Shown here piece after piece: positions 47,380-57,553 of a DNA stretch of 64,000 bases (position 1 is its first letter; every line of letters begins with the position of its first letter). Both the position numbers and the translations under genes were made by a program. Below the pieces are notes generated by a model. The model had not been told where the DNA came from and ran no database searches. It worked only from the letters and a program-made list of their open reading frames with translations. Location of the stretch: positions 133,950,277 to 134,014,276 of the forward strand of contig OX352761.1 of assembly GCA_947095585.1 (NCBI GenBank). Direction: 5' to 3'. The stretch is from Nephrocerus scutellatus. Its lineage: Eukaryota > Arthropoda > Insecta > Diptera > Pipunculidae.

Positions 47380-50300
47380 CTTTATGGTGCAGCAGCAAAA
47401 GAAATATGGGGACAAATGAATAAGTTTTAACGTAATAAAACAAACAAGGGTGGCAACTTACCTGAAACTGTTGAAATTCCTTAGGCGATAAACTATTAAT
47501 GTAAGTTGTCCAATTTATGCTTCTAATATTTCCAGATTGTGCTTCTAATGCTTCCAGAGCTTTGTCCCTTTGTATTTCCAGTAAGCTTATCTGGGTTTGT
47601 GCTAATTCTAACTACATGTAGTGTGATTAGTAGAGTGAAAATAGAAAACAGGGACGACTGACTGTGACTACCCCAAAAACAAATTACCTTTCTCTTCAGG
47701 TCTGAAATTTCGGTAATAAGTTCGTTGCTGAAACGACTTTCGTCTAGATGATTTGATTGATTTTGAAGTGATTGCAAAGAAAAAGCTTGCTTGTTTGATT
47801 GTAAACTATTGTCAAACAAACTATTGCCGACCAAACTGTTGTTAATATCGTCCCGCAATGAATTCATCTCAGATATCCTGTTTATTAAACAATGATAAAC
47901 ATTTAAAAACTCTATAATTCATAGTACATATAAGAATTCTTACCGAACAGAAGGGCTTATTGATAGTTTATCAGCAAACCCAGGCGATATAATACGTGAT
48001 GGAAAAAATATATTACCATCGTTTTGATTAGCACTTATTGAGTTGCTATGTTTTGAATTTGAGCCACTATAGTTAAATGCTTCTGATACACTAAATAAAT
48101 TCGAATGATTTGTAGGACTAAAATTAAGTGCGCTGCTAGGAATGTTAACCGAAAATCCTCCCGAATTAAAGTCTAATGAAAAAATATTTTATTTCATTTA
48201 TATAAATTGTGTCATCACCCACAGACAAACGTTACAGTTAAAGCCAGTACAAATAGACAAATAGTTTTAATGTACGTTGTTTGTTCAAAAAGTAATTAAG
48301 ACTGAAATCCAGACCGATATGTCAACTAACAATTCTATCGTATTCTCGGTAGATTTAGAAAGTCAACTGATACCAGTCCTTGTTAAAAATTGGATGGCCC
48401 TTCATGACAATCCTCCATAACCTACTGCATTTTCATCATCATATTTTTCACTTAAAAAAATGTATGAGTAGCTTGAACTACACGCTTCTTTGACTGATAT
48501 TACGATTAAATTAATAAAATTAAAAATATTTTAAAACAAAGACTAGGAACTTAATTTATGTGTGACGTTTTGTTGGTACATATATTCTTGTAGTGTTCTG
48601 TGCCAATGCGTTAATACGCGCAAGCATTAGGACATCCATAAGAACCTCAAAAGTACCCAAAAAGACCATCAAAAGACCTCCAAAAGACTTAGTAAAAGAC
48701 CCCAAAATGACCACCAAAAAGGAACCCAACAGGACTCTTAAAAGACCACCAAAAAACCCCAGAAAGACATCCAAAAGACTCGCAAAAAACCCAAAAAACC
48801 ACCAAAAGCCCCTTAAAAACTGCCTATAACTCTTCAAAATACCCCAAAAAAACCATCAAAACAACCTCAAAAGATCCTCAAAAAAACCCAGAAACCCCCT
48901 TAAATACATCAAGGACTCTCAAAAGACCCAAAGATGCCCAAAAGACCCCCAAAAATATCGCCAAAAACCCTCCATAAGACCCTCAAAAGATGAGGCCCTC
49001 TCCTCCTCTACTGGCGCCCCGCAATGTAATAACTACTCCCCTCGTTCGATAAGAATTTTCTCAACACTCGAAATGGTATTTTCGTAACACATAACGCTCA
49101 AAAATTGTAGCTCCCTCAGCGAAAAAGGTTCACTTCCAAACGCATTACAGTGGTACCACAGACTACTTCAACTCATTATTCTTAAATTCTATCACTTCTT
49201 TCTATTTCGAAAATTGACTTTGAACGTTATCCAGAAGTTTTTCACAGATGTGTTATCTCCAAAAATAGATCCGCCGATTGTCCGCCTAGTCCTTGTGATT
49301 TGACGAAAATTGCACTATCCCCATTGCAATATCCAACCGGTCAAGCTGGTACGCGGAATATCTGGAGCTAACGCAAAGCTGTGTGGTGGAGCTTTAAGTT
49401 AATGTAGAAGAGTATCAAAATTAGAAACCAACACTCTACCACCTCATAACAAATTGACCTCCAACTAAGGGAAAGCTTCTTAAGAGATGCAACGGCATCG
49501 AATCACAGAACCACGTATAGCCAATTAAGTCACAATCTGCATGATAGTTACCTTTCGGGCGAATTCAGTGTTGAAGAACTATAGATGGTGCTTAAACATA
49601 CGAATGATCTCCCAATTAATTTTACCCTATGTGGCCTTAGAGAAAGGGACGATGTCATGCATTTTCTTGGTTGGGGAAACGAGAAAACACTTTTTTGAAG
49701 TAACTTTTTACCGGGCGTTCAAGTACTAGGATGCTTAAATAAGCCCAAAGTAACTCAACTGTATCCTTATTGCTTTGGCGTAACGAAATCAAATTATTAC
49801 ACGCAATTTCTAGAATGTAGTAAAACTAATAAAGTATTATACAGAATTACTCTATACATTTGTCGAAATCGACAGACGGTAATGTCATATTTCTGATTTG
49901 GTAGTAAAAAAAACTTAGGCACAACATTAGGCACATTCGTTAATAGATCTTAAGTAACTTCAGGGTTACTTTCAAACATCAAAGTTATTCATCTGTTTAC
50001 GGTGGGTAACTTTTTTGTTAGGATGGGCAAATTTTTACCAACATAAAAAAAAATTAAAAATTACTCTGAAGTTACTCAGGATCTATTTACGAATGTGCCT
50101 ATCTAAAACAACTGATAAATAAAATAAAATCTAATCTAAATCTAACCAATGAATTTAAAATTTTCACTTGGCAGTATACGAAATATTTCAAAATATTGCA
50201 ACTTGCAATTGTCTTGGCTTTCACTGCCTCTTCTGTCTGGTGGGCTAAAATAATATATTTACCAGTTATTGAATTGGTCAATTGTGAATTAGGAATGTTA

Positions 50301-53300
50301 ATAGGTGCCGATGAACGTTGCAATAAACCGGATTGCGCTAGTCCAGCAGAAATAGGATTATCTCTTTGATTAGGTACCATATCTCGCATATCGTCTATTG
50401 AACATGAAGCTAAATGAAAACATAAACATAATTATTTGGAAGCATAAATTTAAAATTAAAACAGTAAGGTAAAATTGGCACGTATTCATCGTAGTTTAGT
50501 CAGGTCGCCGTCACTGTCACAGGTCGTGTTAATTACTGTATATATAAACAGTCAAAAATAGTACTTATTCACATATTTGTGTACTAGAATTTAATCGGAA
50601 TAAAATAATACTCACAAAGTCTTTCCAATGGCAAAGTAAAATTTAAAAATTTTCCTTGACTTTTTTCCAGAGCACTAATTATACTATTGGAATCGCTCTC
50701 AATTCCCATTAACTAAAAGAAAACACAGCAAATTAAACATACACCTCAACATAATTTTATAAATAATTTATATAATATGTATGTACATTCGTATATGTAC
50801 GTCGTAATTAAATGCTATAAATTTATTAGAGTAATAGATAATAGTCGCGTTTAGAACACAATTAGCGCTACCTAGCGCTCTTCTGCCGTGTTTGCTAAAC
50901 GCTTTCTGCAATACACCACTGGCGAGGTCAACTCATTGAGCTACAGACTTCTTAGTGTAATTCTAGCTGCTGTGGCGGTATAATGACGGGTACAGGTGTC
51001 TAGAAAACATAATATGTAAAAACATGTTGCGCCAGGGAGTTAAATAGGTTCGATTTTTAAAACTGATGACGATCAATAAAAGAAGGCGTTCAGCAATCAC
51101 TACCCCCACTAACTCATTCTTCCCATCGCAAAAACAAAAGCAGGTAGCGCTTAGTCATTTCTGAACGCGAACTATATATAAATGCTCTTCACCGTACTTT
51201 GGCCATTTCCAATTGAGTTTGAAATTGCGATATCGAATTACAATTATTTGTAATTGATGTTGAGTGGTTACTATTATTTGTAATAGTAACGCACGATGCA
51301 TATTTCTCGTTTAAGTTGCTATTGCTATTACCAAAAATATTATTTTTGCTATAATGTAGTTGAGCACCTGGTGCTTTGCTATTTGAATTGTTTGATCCTA
51401 TGGAAGAGGTACTAGCTGATTCGCAGCTTTCACCATTACCGTTGAGTAGTATATGAGTCTTAAATACCAAATGAGATAGAGTATTTATAAGTAGTATAAG
51501 TAGAGTATTAGAAGTTTCCATACGTACATTATCTATGACTGCCATCATTAATCCTTGAGCGGTGGGATCCTTTTTCATATCTGGCAACGCGCTTGATATT
51601 AAATCACTAAGTGCTAAATTAGGCGATGGCCCGTCTAGATCCCGCGGCTTGTCCTCGGTAAAGATAAAAGCTATAGTGAAAAGCATCGTAAAACAGAACA
51701 AATAGACGAAAAATCGTTTACCTTAATTGAGGAATTGAGCAAAACCTAACAAACTACGATTATATGAAAATATTGCCAAATTATTTAATGTAAATTTCGG
51801 TTCTTTGTAAAGGTAGCTCCATTCCACGATGAAAAGGAAACGGTTTTTAAGATAAAATACGTTATTCATAGACGAATGAATGTTAATACAACTTAATAGA
51901 TATGTTTTGGGTGCTTGGTGTCTGTCTTGTCTTGTCCGTAACGTCTATGAATACGCGCCAAAATTATAATTTTTTCTTGTAGCGCGAGGAAAGTTGCGAA
52001 GTAGTGGAAAAGAGCTTCTCACGAACTTCTTTGATTTTTATCTTTAACTTACGTTCAACATGCGCAAACGCACAAAAGACGCTACGTGGGCAATACCCAG
52101 CTTGTTGTACATCATTGCATTTAGTGGATTTATAGATTTCTGGATGAAACTGCTGTTCAGTTCTAGTGTGACAATACTGACAGTTGTCGCCAGCCTCACA
52201 ATTACCAGGCTCACCCCACTCTTCGCCATGTTTAACATTTGGACATGGAGTAGATCTATGGAAAAAATATTTTAAAAACCAGACTATAATAAACTGAAAC
52301 TTTGAAAATGCTCTTCATTACTTAAAATACGTACCTATATTTGAATTTTCTCGGACTTCGACGTTTATCTTTGCTGTTGTGATACTGAGGGCAAGCGTAT
52401 CCTTGCCGACACAGCCGAGGTGGCCGTTTGCAGGGCTCTGTTTTGTAGTTAGCCAAAACATAGTTTGTGTCCTGCCATTGTGGATCTTCGTTCATGAGGT
52501 TTCTTTCTTTGTCTAACGCATTTTGTGAATTTGTACCATCAATCGGATTCTCAGCATTTTGAAGTGAATCCACTTCTTTGACGTCGTATACAGGTGGACG
52601 CTGATCTAGAGCACCATGTGCAAAAGCACAATGATGTCCATTTTTTACACAATATCCTCTGCTATCTGTATCATGGACGCACATGCAAGTTTTGTAATAT
52701 CTTAAGTGATAGCGGCGTTCAGTGTCCCCTGCTGTCCGATGTAAAAATGGGCATCTAAACGAATTGAAAATGTTTGCAAAGAATACTATTAAATATTTGT
52801 CATTTCTGTAACTCTAACTAGACAACGCACAAAATCAAAAGTTTTTCAAATTGCGAAGCACTAATCAAAAACATTATACAAACCTATACATACACTAAAC
52901 AGTCAACACACACACACACATATTCAAAAGTGATCAAAACACTGTGGTATGTTTACAATTCCAATTCCACTTCCAATTGGATTTTAAATGTTTGTTTGGA
53001 ACACGAACAAAAATGATAAAATAAATGGAAAAAATCCAACTAAAGCAGTTAAAAAAGCAAACTAAAAAAAACAAAACAGCAACAATGCAAGAAATTCTTG
53101 GTAGCTTACTCGTCGCCATCGGGACATAATCCGGTAGTCTCATCGTACTTTGTGCAATAATTGTCAGCGCTATAATTAAATGTGCCATCTCGTTTTCGAA
53201 TTGGCCGACGTCTTCTTTGATTTTGGAAATGCCAATTAAAACATATAAACGGCCTATGTTGATTACATTTGTGTTGCAAAAAGGACTGACACTGTTCCAC

Positions 53301-53474
53301 ACGAAATTCTTTAAGGTATCTACAGTAAATCAATGATATTTCATTGTAAGATGAAAGAAAATACGTTTAGCTTTTTGGGGTAATTAATATTTTTAAACTT
53401 AATTATTAATCTTACGTGTAATGATTAGGTTTTTCCTGTTGTGTTACTAAAATCAGTTTATTTTCATTCGCCAT
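47206..53474 (-). CDS. unk: unkempt, CCCH zinc-finger and RING RNA-binding protein
   Basis: Twelve coding exons on the minus strand: 53474-53416, 53319-53110, 52754-52335, 52255-52053, 51670-51528, 51458-51198, 50712-50616, 50409-50263, 48172-47944, 47877-47688, 47611-47462, 47379-47206. All borders are GT-AG and phases agree, giving 760 residues. Six CCCH fingers fill residues 30-295 (for example CTKYDETTGLCPDGDECPFLH and CNDVQQAGYCPRSVFCAFAH). A low-complexity middle has LLQRSSAPINIPNS and FSVNIPSSALNFSPTNH, then a coiled coil near residues 630-690, then a C-terminal RING (CMKCEENK...CNHFVLCDSC...CPYC). Unkempt binds UAG-rich mRNAs and acts in growth control and neuronal timing. Exon borders in the middle (51670-50263) are the least certain. 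Confidence 0.92.
48593..48995. repeat. A/C-biased low-complexity tract in unk intron
   Basis: Irregular repeats of words such as ccaaaaagaccatcaaaag and acctccaaaagac. The plus strand reads as a Lys/Pro-rich frame and the minus strand as a hydrophobic Gly/Phe/Leu frame; both are artefacts. It lies in the 2.09-kb intron between unk exons 9 and 8. Confidence 0.7.
49930..50099. mobile_element. 170-bp MITE in unk intron
   Basis: The left end ggcacattcgttaatagatc, continuing to taagtaacttcagggttact, is the near-exact inverse of the right end. TA flanks both sides (49928-49929 and 50100-50101). The stem is about 42 bp around an AT-rich core. It is the only clear transposon found inside the gene cluster. 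Confidence 0.75.
50616..51670 (-). CDS. unk: unk exons 5-7, phase-neutral cassette
   Basis: Three exons (51670-51528, 51458-51198, 50712-50616) totalling 501 nt, which is divisible by three. Exon 4 ends in phase 1 and exon 8 starts with CT, so exon 4 can join either exon 5 or exon 8 in frame (…FAHVEP in both cases). Inclusion adds 167 residues with an N/S-rich segment and SIISALEKSQGKF. Skipping gives 593 residues, close to the 599 I recall for Drosophila Unkempt. Whether both forms are made is not shown. Confidence 0.65.
52335..52754 (-). CDS. unk: unk exon 3, central CCCH fingers
   Basis: Enters in phase 2 after TTTAG and leaves at TATAG|GTACGT. It encodes CPFLHRTAGDTERRYHLRYY, then CMCVHDTDSRGYCVKNGHHC followed by AFAH, then CKRPPRLCRQGYACPQYH. 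These are diagnostic Unkempt fingers and make the gene call firm. Confidence 0.93.
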
Positions 53475-54455
53475 TTTGTGTGAAAAACTATTGCGTCTAT
53501 CCGACGCTCAAACACTTTCCAAACAAATGCATTTTAACTTTCATTGCTTACACCGGCGCAAGTATCGCATCAAAGAATAACCAAAGGAATCTAAAACCAA
53601 GCAAATGTTTTGATTTATAAACGTGCCGCAACCCGCAATTAAAACGGTTTGCATGATAATTCAAGCAAGAATAATTGCAATTTTTATCAACAAACTTTAC
53701 ATTTTTTCAAGTTAGCATTTATTTTTATTTTATTATTTCGATACTACAAAATTACATAAATCTTATGTCTTCTTAACAATGTATAAAATATAATTTAATT
53801 TGAAAAACAATTAATTTAATAAAAAAAAATTAACAACTAATCAGAGCAACCGGATGAGTAATTAGCTGAGATATGTAGATGAGCGCAATGTACACTATCT
53901 ACATTGGCCACTACACTATAACAGCAATGACAATTGACAAATAATTGACATACCGAAAAGAAAACTAATCATTTGGCCGTGCGAGAAAAAATTACTAGTC
54001 TGCTAAATAGAAATTGTCGTTAGCCAGGCGACAGAAGTACATATGTAGTATATTTTTCAATGTTACCATAATGCTATTGTTAATAGCATCCACTGCAGTA
54101 ATAAAATAACTATAACATTTTCGTAGTGCCAATCTCTTCTGGCTTATCACAATTTCAATTTAACTATAGTCGTCCAGGTCATTTTTTCTCGAACGTCTCA
54201 AATGTAATTCAAGCATAAAGCTGAAGCCCGATTTTGGTCGCAAAAACCGAGTTGGAAAGTAAAAAGTGACAAGTGAATTCGTATACATACGAGGTGTACA
54301 GCATACAATTTTATTGTTGTGTGATGCGTTTTCTTTCTTTGGCGTAATGTAACTTTAATGGCAGAATCTAGTACAAAAATTGGCGCTTTTTGCGAATCGG
54401 TTCGTTCTCTCCCCAACCCGACTCAAAACTCGACTACTCGTGGCTAGGCGAGAAG
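53475..54455. other. unk 5' flank, nothing specific seen
   Basis: Should hold the unk 5' UTR and promoter. No convincing core promoter motif could be fixed. Minus frame 54198-54416 has no domain. Confidence 0.3.
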
Positions 54456-54695
54456 TCTTTAACTCGTTGTTTCCATTTCAAACAACAATAATGCTACAAT
54501 AAAATAATTGGCTTGTGTGCGTTTACATGTATACGGGCTTCAAATAATGCTACAATAATCCTACAACATTTTCCTTTCAATTCGGCTCTCATTTAATGTA
54601 GCAATATTTGAAGCCCGTATACGTGTACACGCAAAAAGCAAATGATTTTATTGTAGCATTATTGTTGTTTAAAATGGAAGCAACGAGTAAAGGTC
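54456..54695. mobile_element. Foldback element, about 100-bp inverted arms
   Basis: The arm at 54456-54557 (ctttaactcgttgtttccat ... gtatacgggcttcaaataat) is almost the exact inverse of 54595-54695, with about 37 bp between. Shared blocks include acaacaataatgctacaata and acgggcttcaaat. It is either a foldback MITE or a locus able to make a long RNA hairpin. No coding capacity. Confidence 0.8.
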
Positions 54696-55404
54696 AAACA
54701 GCTTCTTGAAAACTAGTCACATGCTCCGGACCAGTGCTGCTGTATCTACTTCAATCAGTAATATACTTCAATTTGATCTGCCGTATTACCACAAGCGAGA
54801 AATTATTACTACTTTTATTAGGTAATTAAAAATCGAAACGATTCTATATTTATAGGAGCAATAGCAAAAGATGGCAAAAAATAAAAAAAAAAATGTTGTA
54901 ATAAAAAAGCCTTTTTCGTATTTTATTTTTAATATTTTTATCGTGTACTTCAATATACTACCAAGAACCTGTAATATACTCTGTTCCAAAAATGTTAACA
55001 GCAGCACTGCTCTTGAAATAAGAAAAAAATCTAACACCTACTGTACTAACACTGCAAACTTGCGCCTTCAGCATATAATTGTCCAACAAACAAATCGGTT
55101 CGGCTAAAGTACGTTGAAGAGAACACGGCATTGTTAGAAAAAATCGAAGCGGTCCTTGACTCCCTGACAGCTATTACCTTTTCTTACTTAGCGGGATGTA
55201 AAACAGTCTGTATTGCACTATAAAGCTAAATTCTTGAACTACCTAGGCCCAAGCCGATAGACCAAAACCTTCTCTATAGAAAGCCCAACTGTTCCGATCG
55301 TACACAGATACATGCTTAGATTCATCCAAAACGTATTTGTATTAGTAATCAGAGCAAAATCCATATATTCTGTTTCCTACTACCTACTTACGTTTCTCGC
55401 TCTT

Positions 55405-55978
55405 TGCCATTGCTTATTTTTTGTACACTGTATTCACATCCCACAAACACACATGCGTTTTCGATTGGTTTACAGCATTAGTATGCGATGAGTTGGGCTT
55501 TCCATAGAGAAGGTTTTAAATAGACGTAACTATAACTTTTAGTACTAGTCATTGATTTTTCGAATTTAATGTTCGAAATCCTTAGAATGAGCTCGTTATT
55601 AAGACTTTTGAAAATTGAAATATTTGAAATTTCAAAAAATCTGCAATGTGCAAATGCTGCATTATAATTTCAACAACTTTGTAACTATATACTGCCATTG
55701 CTTATTTTTTGTACACTGTATTCACATCCCACAAACACACATGCGTTTTCGATTGGTTTACAGCATTAGTATGCGATGAGTTGGGCTTTCTATAGAGAAA
55801 GTTTTGGATAGACGTAACTATAACGTTTAGTACTAGTCATTGATTTTTCGAAATTAATGTTCGAAATCCTTAGAATGAGCTCGTTATTAAGACTTTTGAA
55901 AATTGAAATATTTGAAATTTCAAAAAATCTGCAATGTGCAAATGCTGCATTATAATTTCAACAACTTTGTATATACTG
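55405..55978. repeat. Tandem duplication of a 288-bp unit
   Basis: 55405-55692 and 55693-55978 are nearly identical, with only a few differences (tttccatag/tttctatag, aacttttag/aacgtttag) and a small deletion at the end of the second. Both contain catcccacaaacacacatgc and agaatgagctcgttattaag. It is a recent duplication just upstream of bigmax. Confidence 0.9.
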
Positions 55979-56314
55979 CATTTCGTATGTGAATAATCAG
56001 TAATGTAATGTAAAAACGATGGTACAAGTTATTAATTTATTATGTACAAATTGAACGCAATAATATGCCTGTGTAAACACAATCGATTAGTAATATGTAA
56101 ATTTTTAAACGTCAAAGAAGTGAAATTTGCTATATACGTATGTAGCACTGACTTGACTCTAGACCTAGCGTCAAAACTATAAAAGCATTTAGATTTTAGA
56201 CAGAGAAAGGTTTGCTCTGAACGTGTGAAGTCTGAACTCTGGACGACTTTGAAAGTCAATGCACTTTTAAATTTACTTAATCAGCAAAATTAAATAATTT
56301 TAAATATAACTTTT

Positions 56315-57241
56315 ATGACGATGGCTGAAAAAAGTTGCGGTGAATTTGGTAGTGGTATGCTGAAAATAAATTAGCAAAAAGTACGATAATGTGAAGCTGT
56401 TAATCTTATTTCAGGGGTCATCCGTCAAGATGAACTTTACGGGTTGGATTCAGAGAGCTGCCAAGAAAAGGAGAAAAGTTTGTACTCAAGATGCAGTAGT
56501 GCTGGCAGTACACACACTCCGAACTCATCAGCTCATAACACAGGTAATCTAAGATAAAGGACACAAAATTTCAATTAAAAATATATAAACCTAAGATGAC
56601 GAGGATGATAGTGACAATGTTCGAACATTGAGCTATAAAGAAAGAAGACGAGAAGCACATACACAGGCTGAACAGAAGCGTCGAGATGCTATTAAAAAGG
56701 GGTACGATAGTTTGCAAGAGCTTGTACCCACATGTCAGCAGAACGAATCGTCTGGATATAAATTAAGCAAAGCGCTAATTTTACAAAAGTCCATAGACTA
56801 TATCGGTTACCTTAATCAGCAAAAAAAGAAGCAAGAAGATGAGAGGGCAGCATTACAAAAAGAAGTGGCTGCTTTAAGAATAATTCAAAATAGTTATGAG
56901 GACATGTTGCAGCACCAACAATCTAATCCAGGACCCGAAGAAGCTCGTCTAACGGATGAGGCAAAGTTTCAAGTGGTTAGTCTATTATTCGATTACATTA
57001 ATAGAAACAATGATAAAAACTAACTTCTTCACAGTTTCAAGCTATCATGAATGAAATGTTTGAGACATTTCAAAGCATTCCCATGGATAATTTCAAACAA
57101 CTGACGACTGGCGTCATCCCATGGCTTGAAGAACATTGTAAACCGCATATTCTCAGAAGCATTCTCAGTAAAACTATACAAAATATGTCACGAAATCAAG
57201 CGAATTTTAATATGGACGAGCAGGGCGATGCCTTTAGCTAA
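56315..57241 (+). CDS. bigmax: Bigmax/Mlx-type bHLHZip transcription factor
   Basis: Four exons: 56315-56354, 56415-56543, 56596-56975, 57035-57241, giving 251 residues. Introns of 60, 52 and 59 nt have GT-AG borders; the third donor is the weak GTTAGT. I used the first of two in-frame ATGs (MTMAEKSC). After YSRCSSAGSTHTPNSSAHNT and an acidic DDEDDSD comes the basic region RREAHTQAEQKRRDAIKKGY, whose HxxxE.R(R)xxR layout binds E-box DNA. A helix-loop-helix and leucine zipper (KALILQKSIDYIGYLNQQKK) follow. The C-terminal DCD-like region (AKFQVFQAIMNEMFETFQ ... PWLEEHCKP) is diagnostic of Mlx. Its partner is Mondo; together they drive sugar-responsive genes. It converges on the THADA-like gene. 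Confidence 0.93.
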
Positions 57242-57504
57242 GCCTTTAAATTTTACAGTGTTTGTTCCTTGGTTATTTTTCTAGTACGAAAAGTGTTTGT
57301 AAAAAGGACAAAATGTAATGTAACTATAGTGCATGAGTAATAAGTTATTACCCGACGTTACTTTAACATAAAAAAAGTTTTTTTAAACTGCAGTAAGAGC
57401 ACCAAATCTTCAGCGTGAGTGCTAGTTGTAACTAACTTAAGTTAAATTCAAAATACAGCAATTAAAAGTTTGCTTGTTGACCAATATGTAGTTATTGATA
57501 TGTA

Positions 57505-57553
57505 AATAAATAATCCATAGATATAGTAATTCTTTTATGAGTATTACTTTATT
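57505..57553. promoter_or_regulatory. Facing polyadenylation signals of bigmax and THADA-like gene
   Basis: AATAAA on the plus strand at 57505-57510 suits bigmax. AATAAA on the minus strand at 57548-57553 lies inside the last codons of the THADA-like frame (GAA ATA AAG TAA). If used, it leaves a 3' UTR of only some 10-30 nt. The two transcripts would then end next to or overlapping each other. Confidence 0.5.

Noticed and set aside
48556..48837. 93-codon minus and 78-codon plus frames
   Set aside because: They are a low-complexity A/C repeat translated as Gly/Phe/Leu-rich and Lys/Pro-rich peptides, within an unk intron.
56976..57023. Continuation of the bigmax exon-3 frame to a stop at 57023
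   Set aside because: Splicing at GTTAGT in phase 0 to 57035 restores the Mlx C-terminal motif (FQVFQ...EEHCKP); read-through would lose it.
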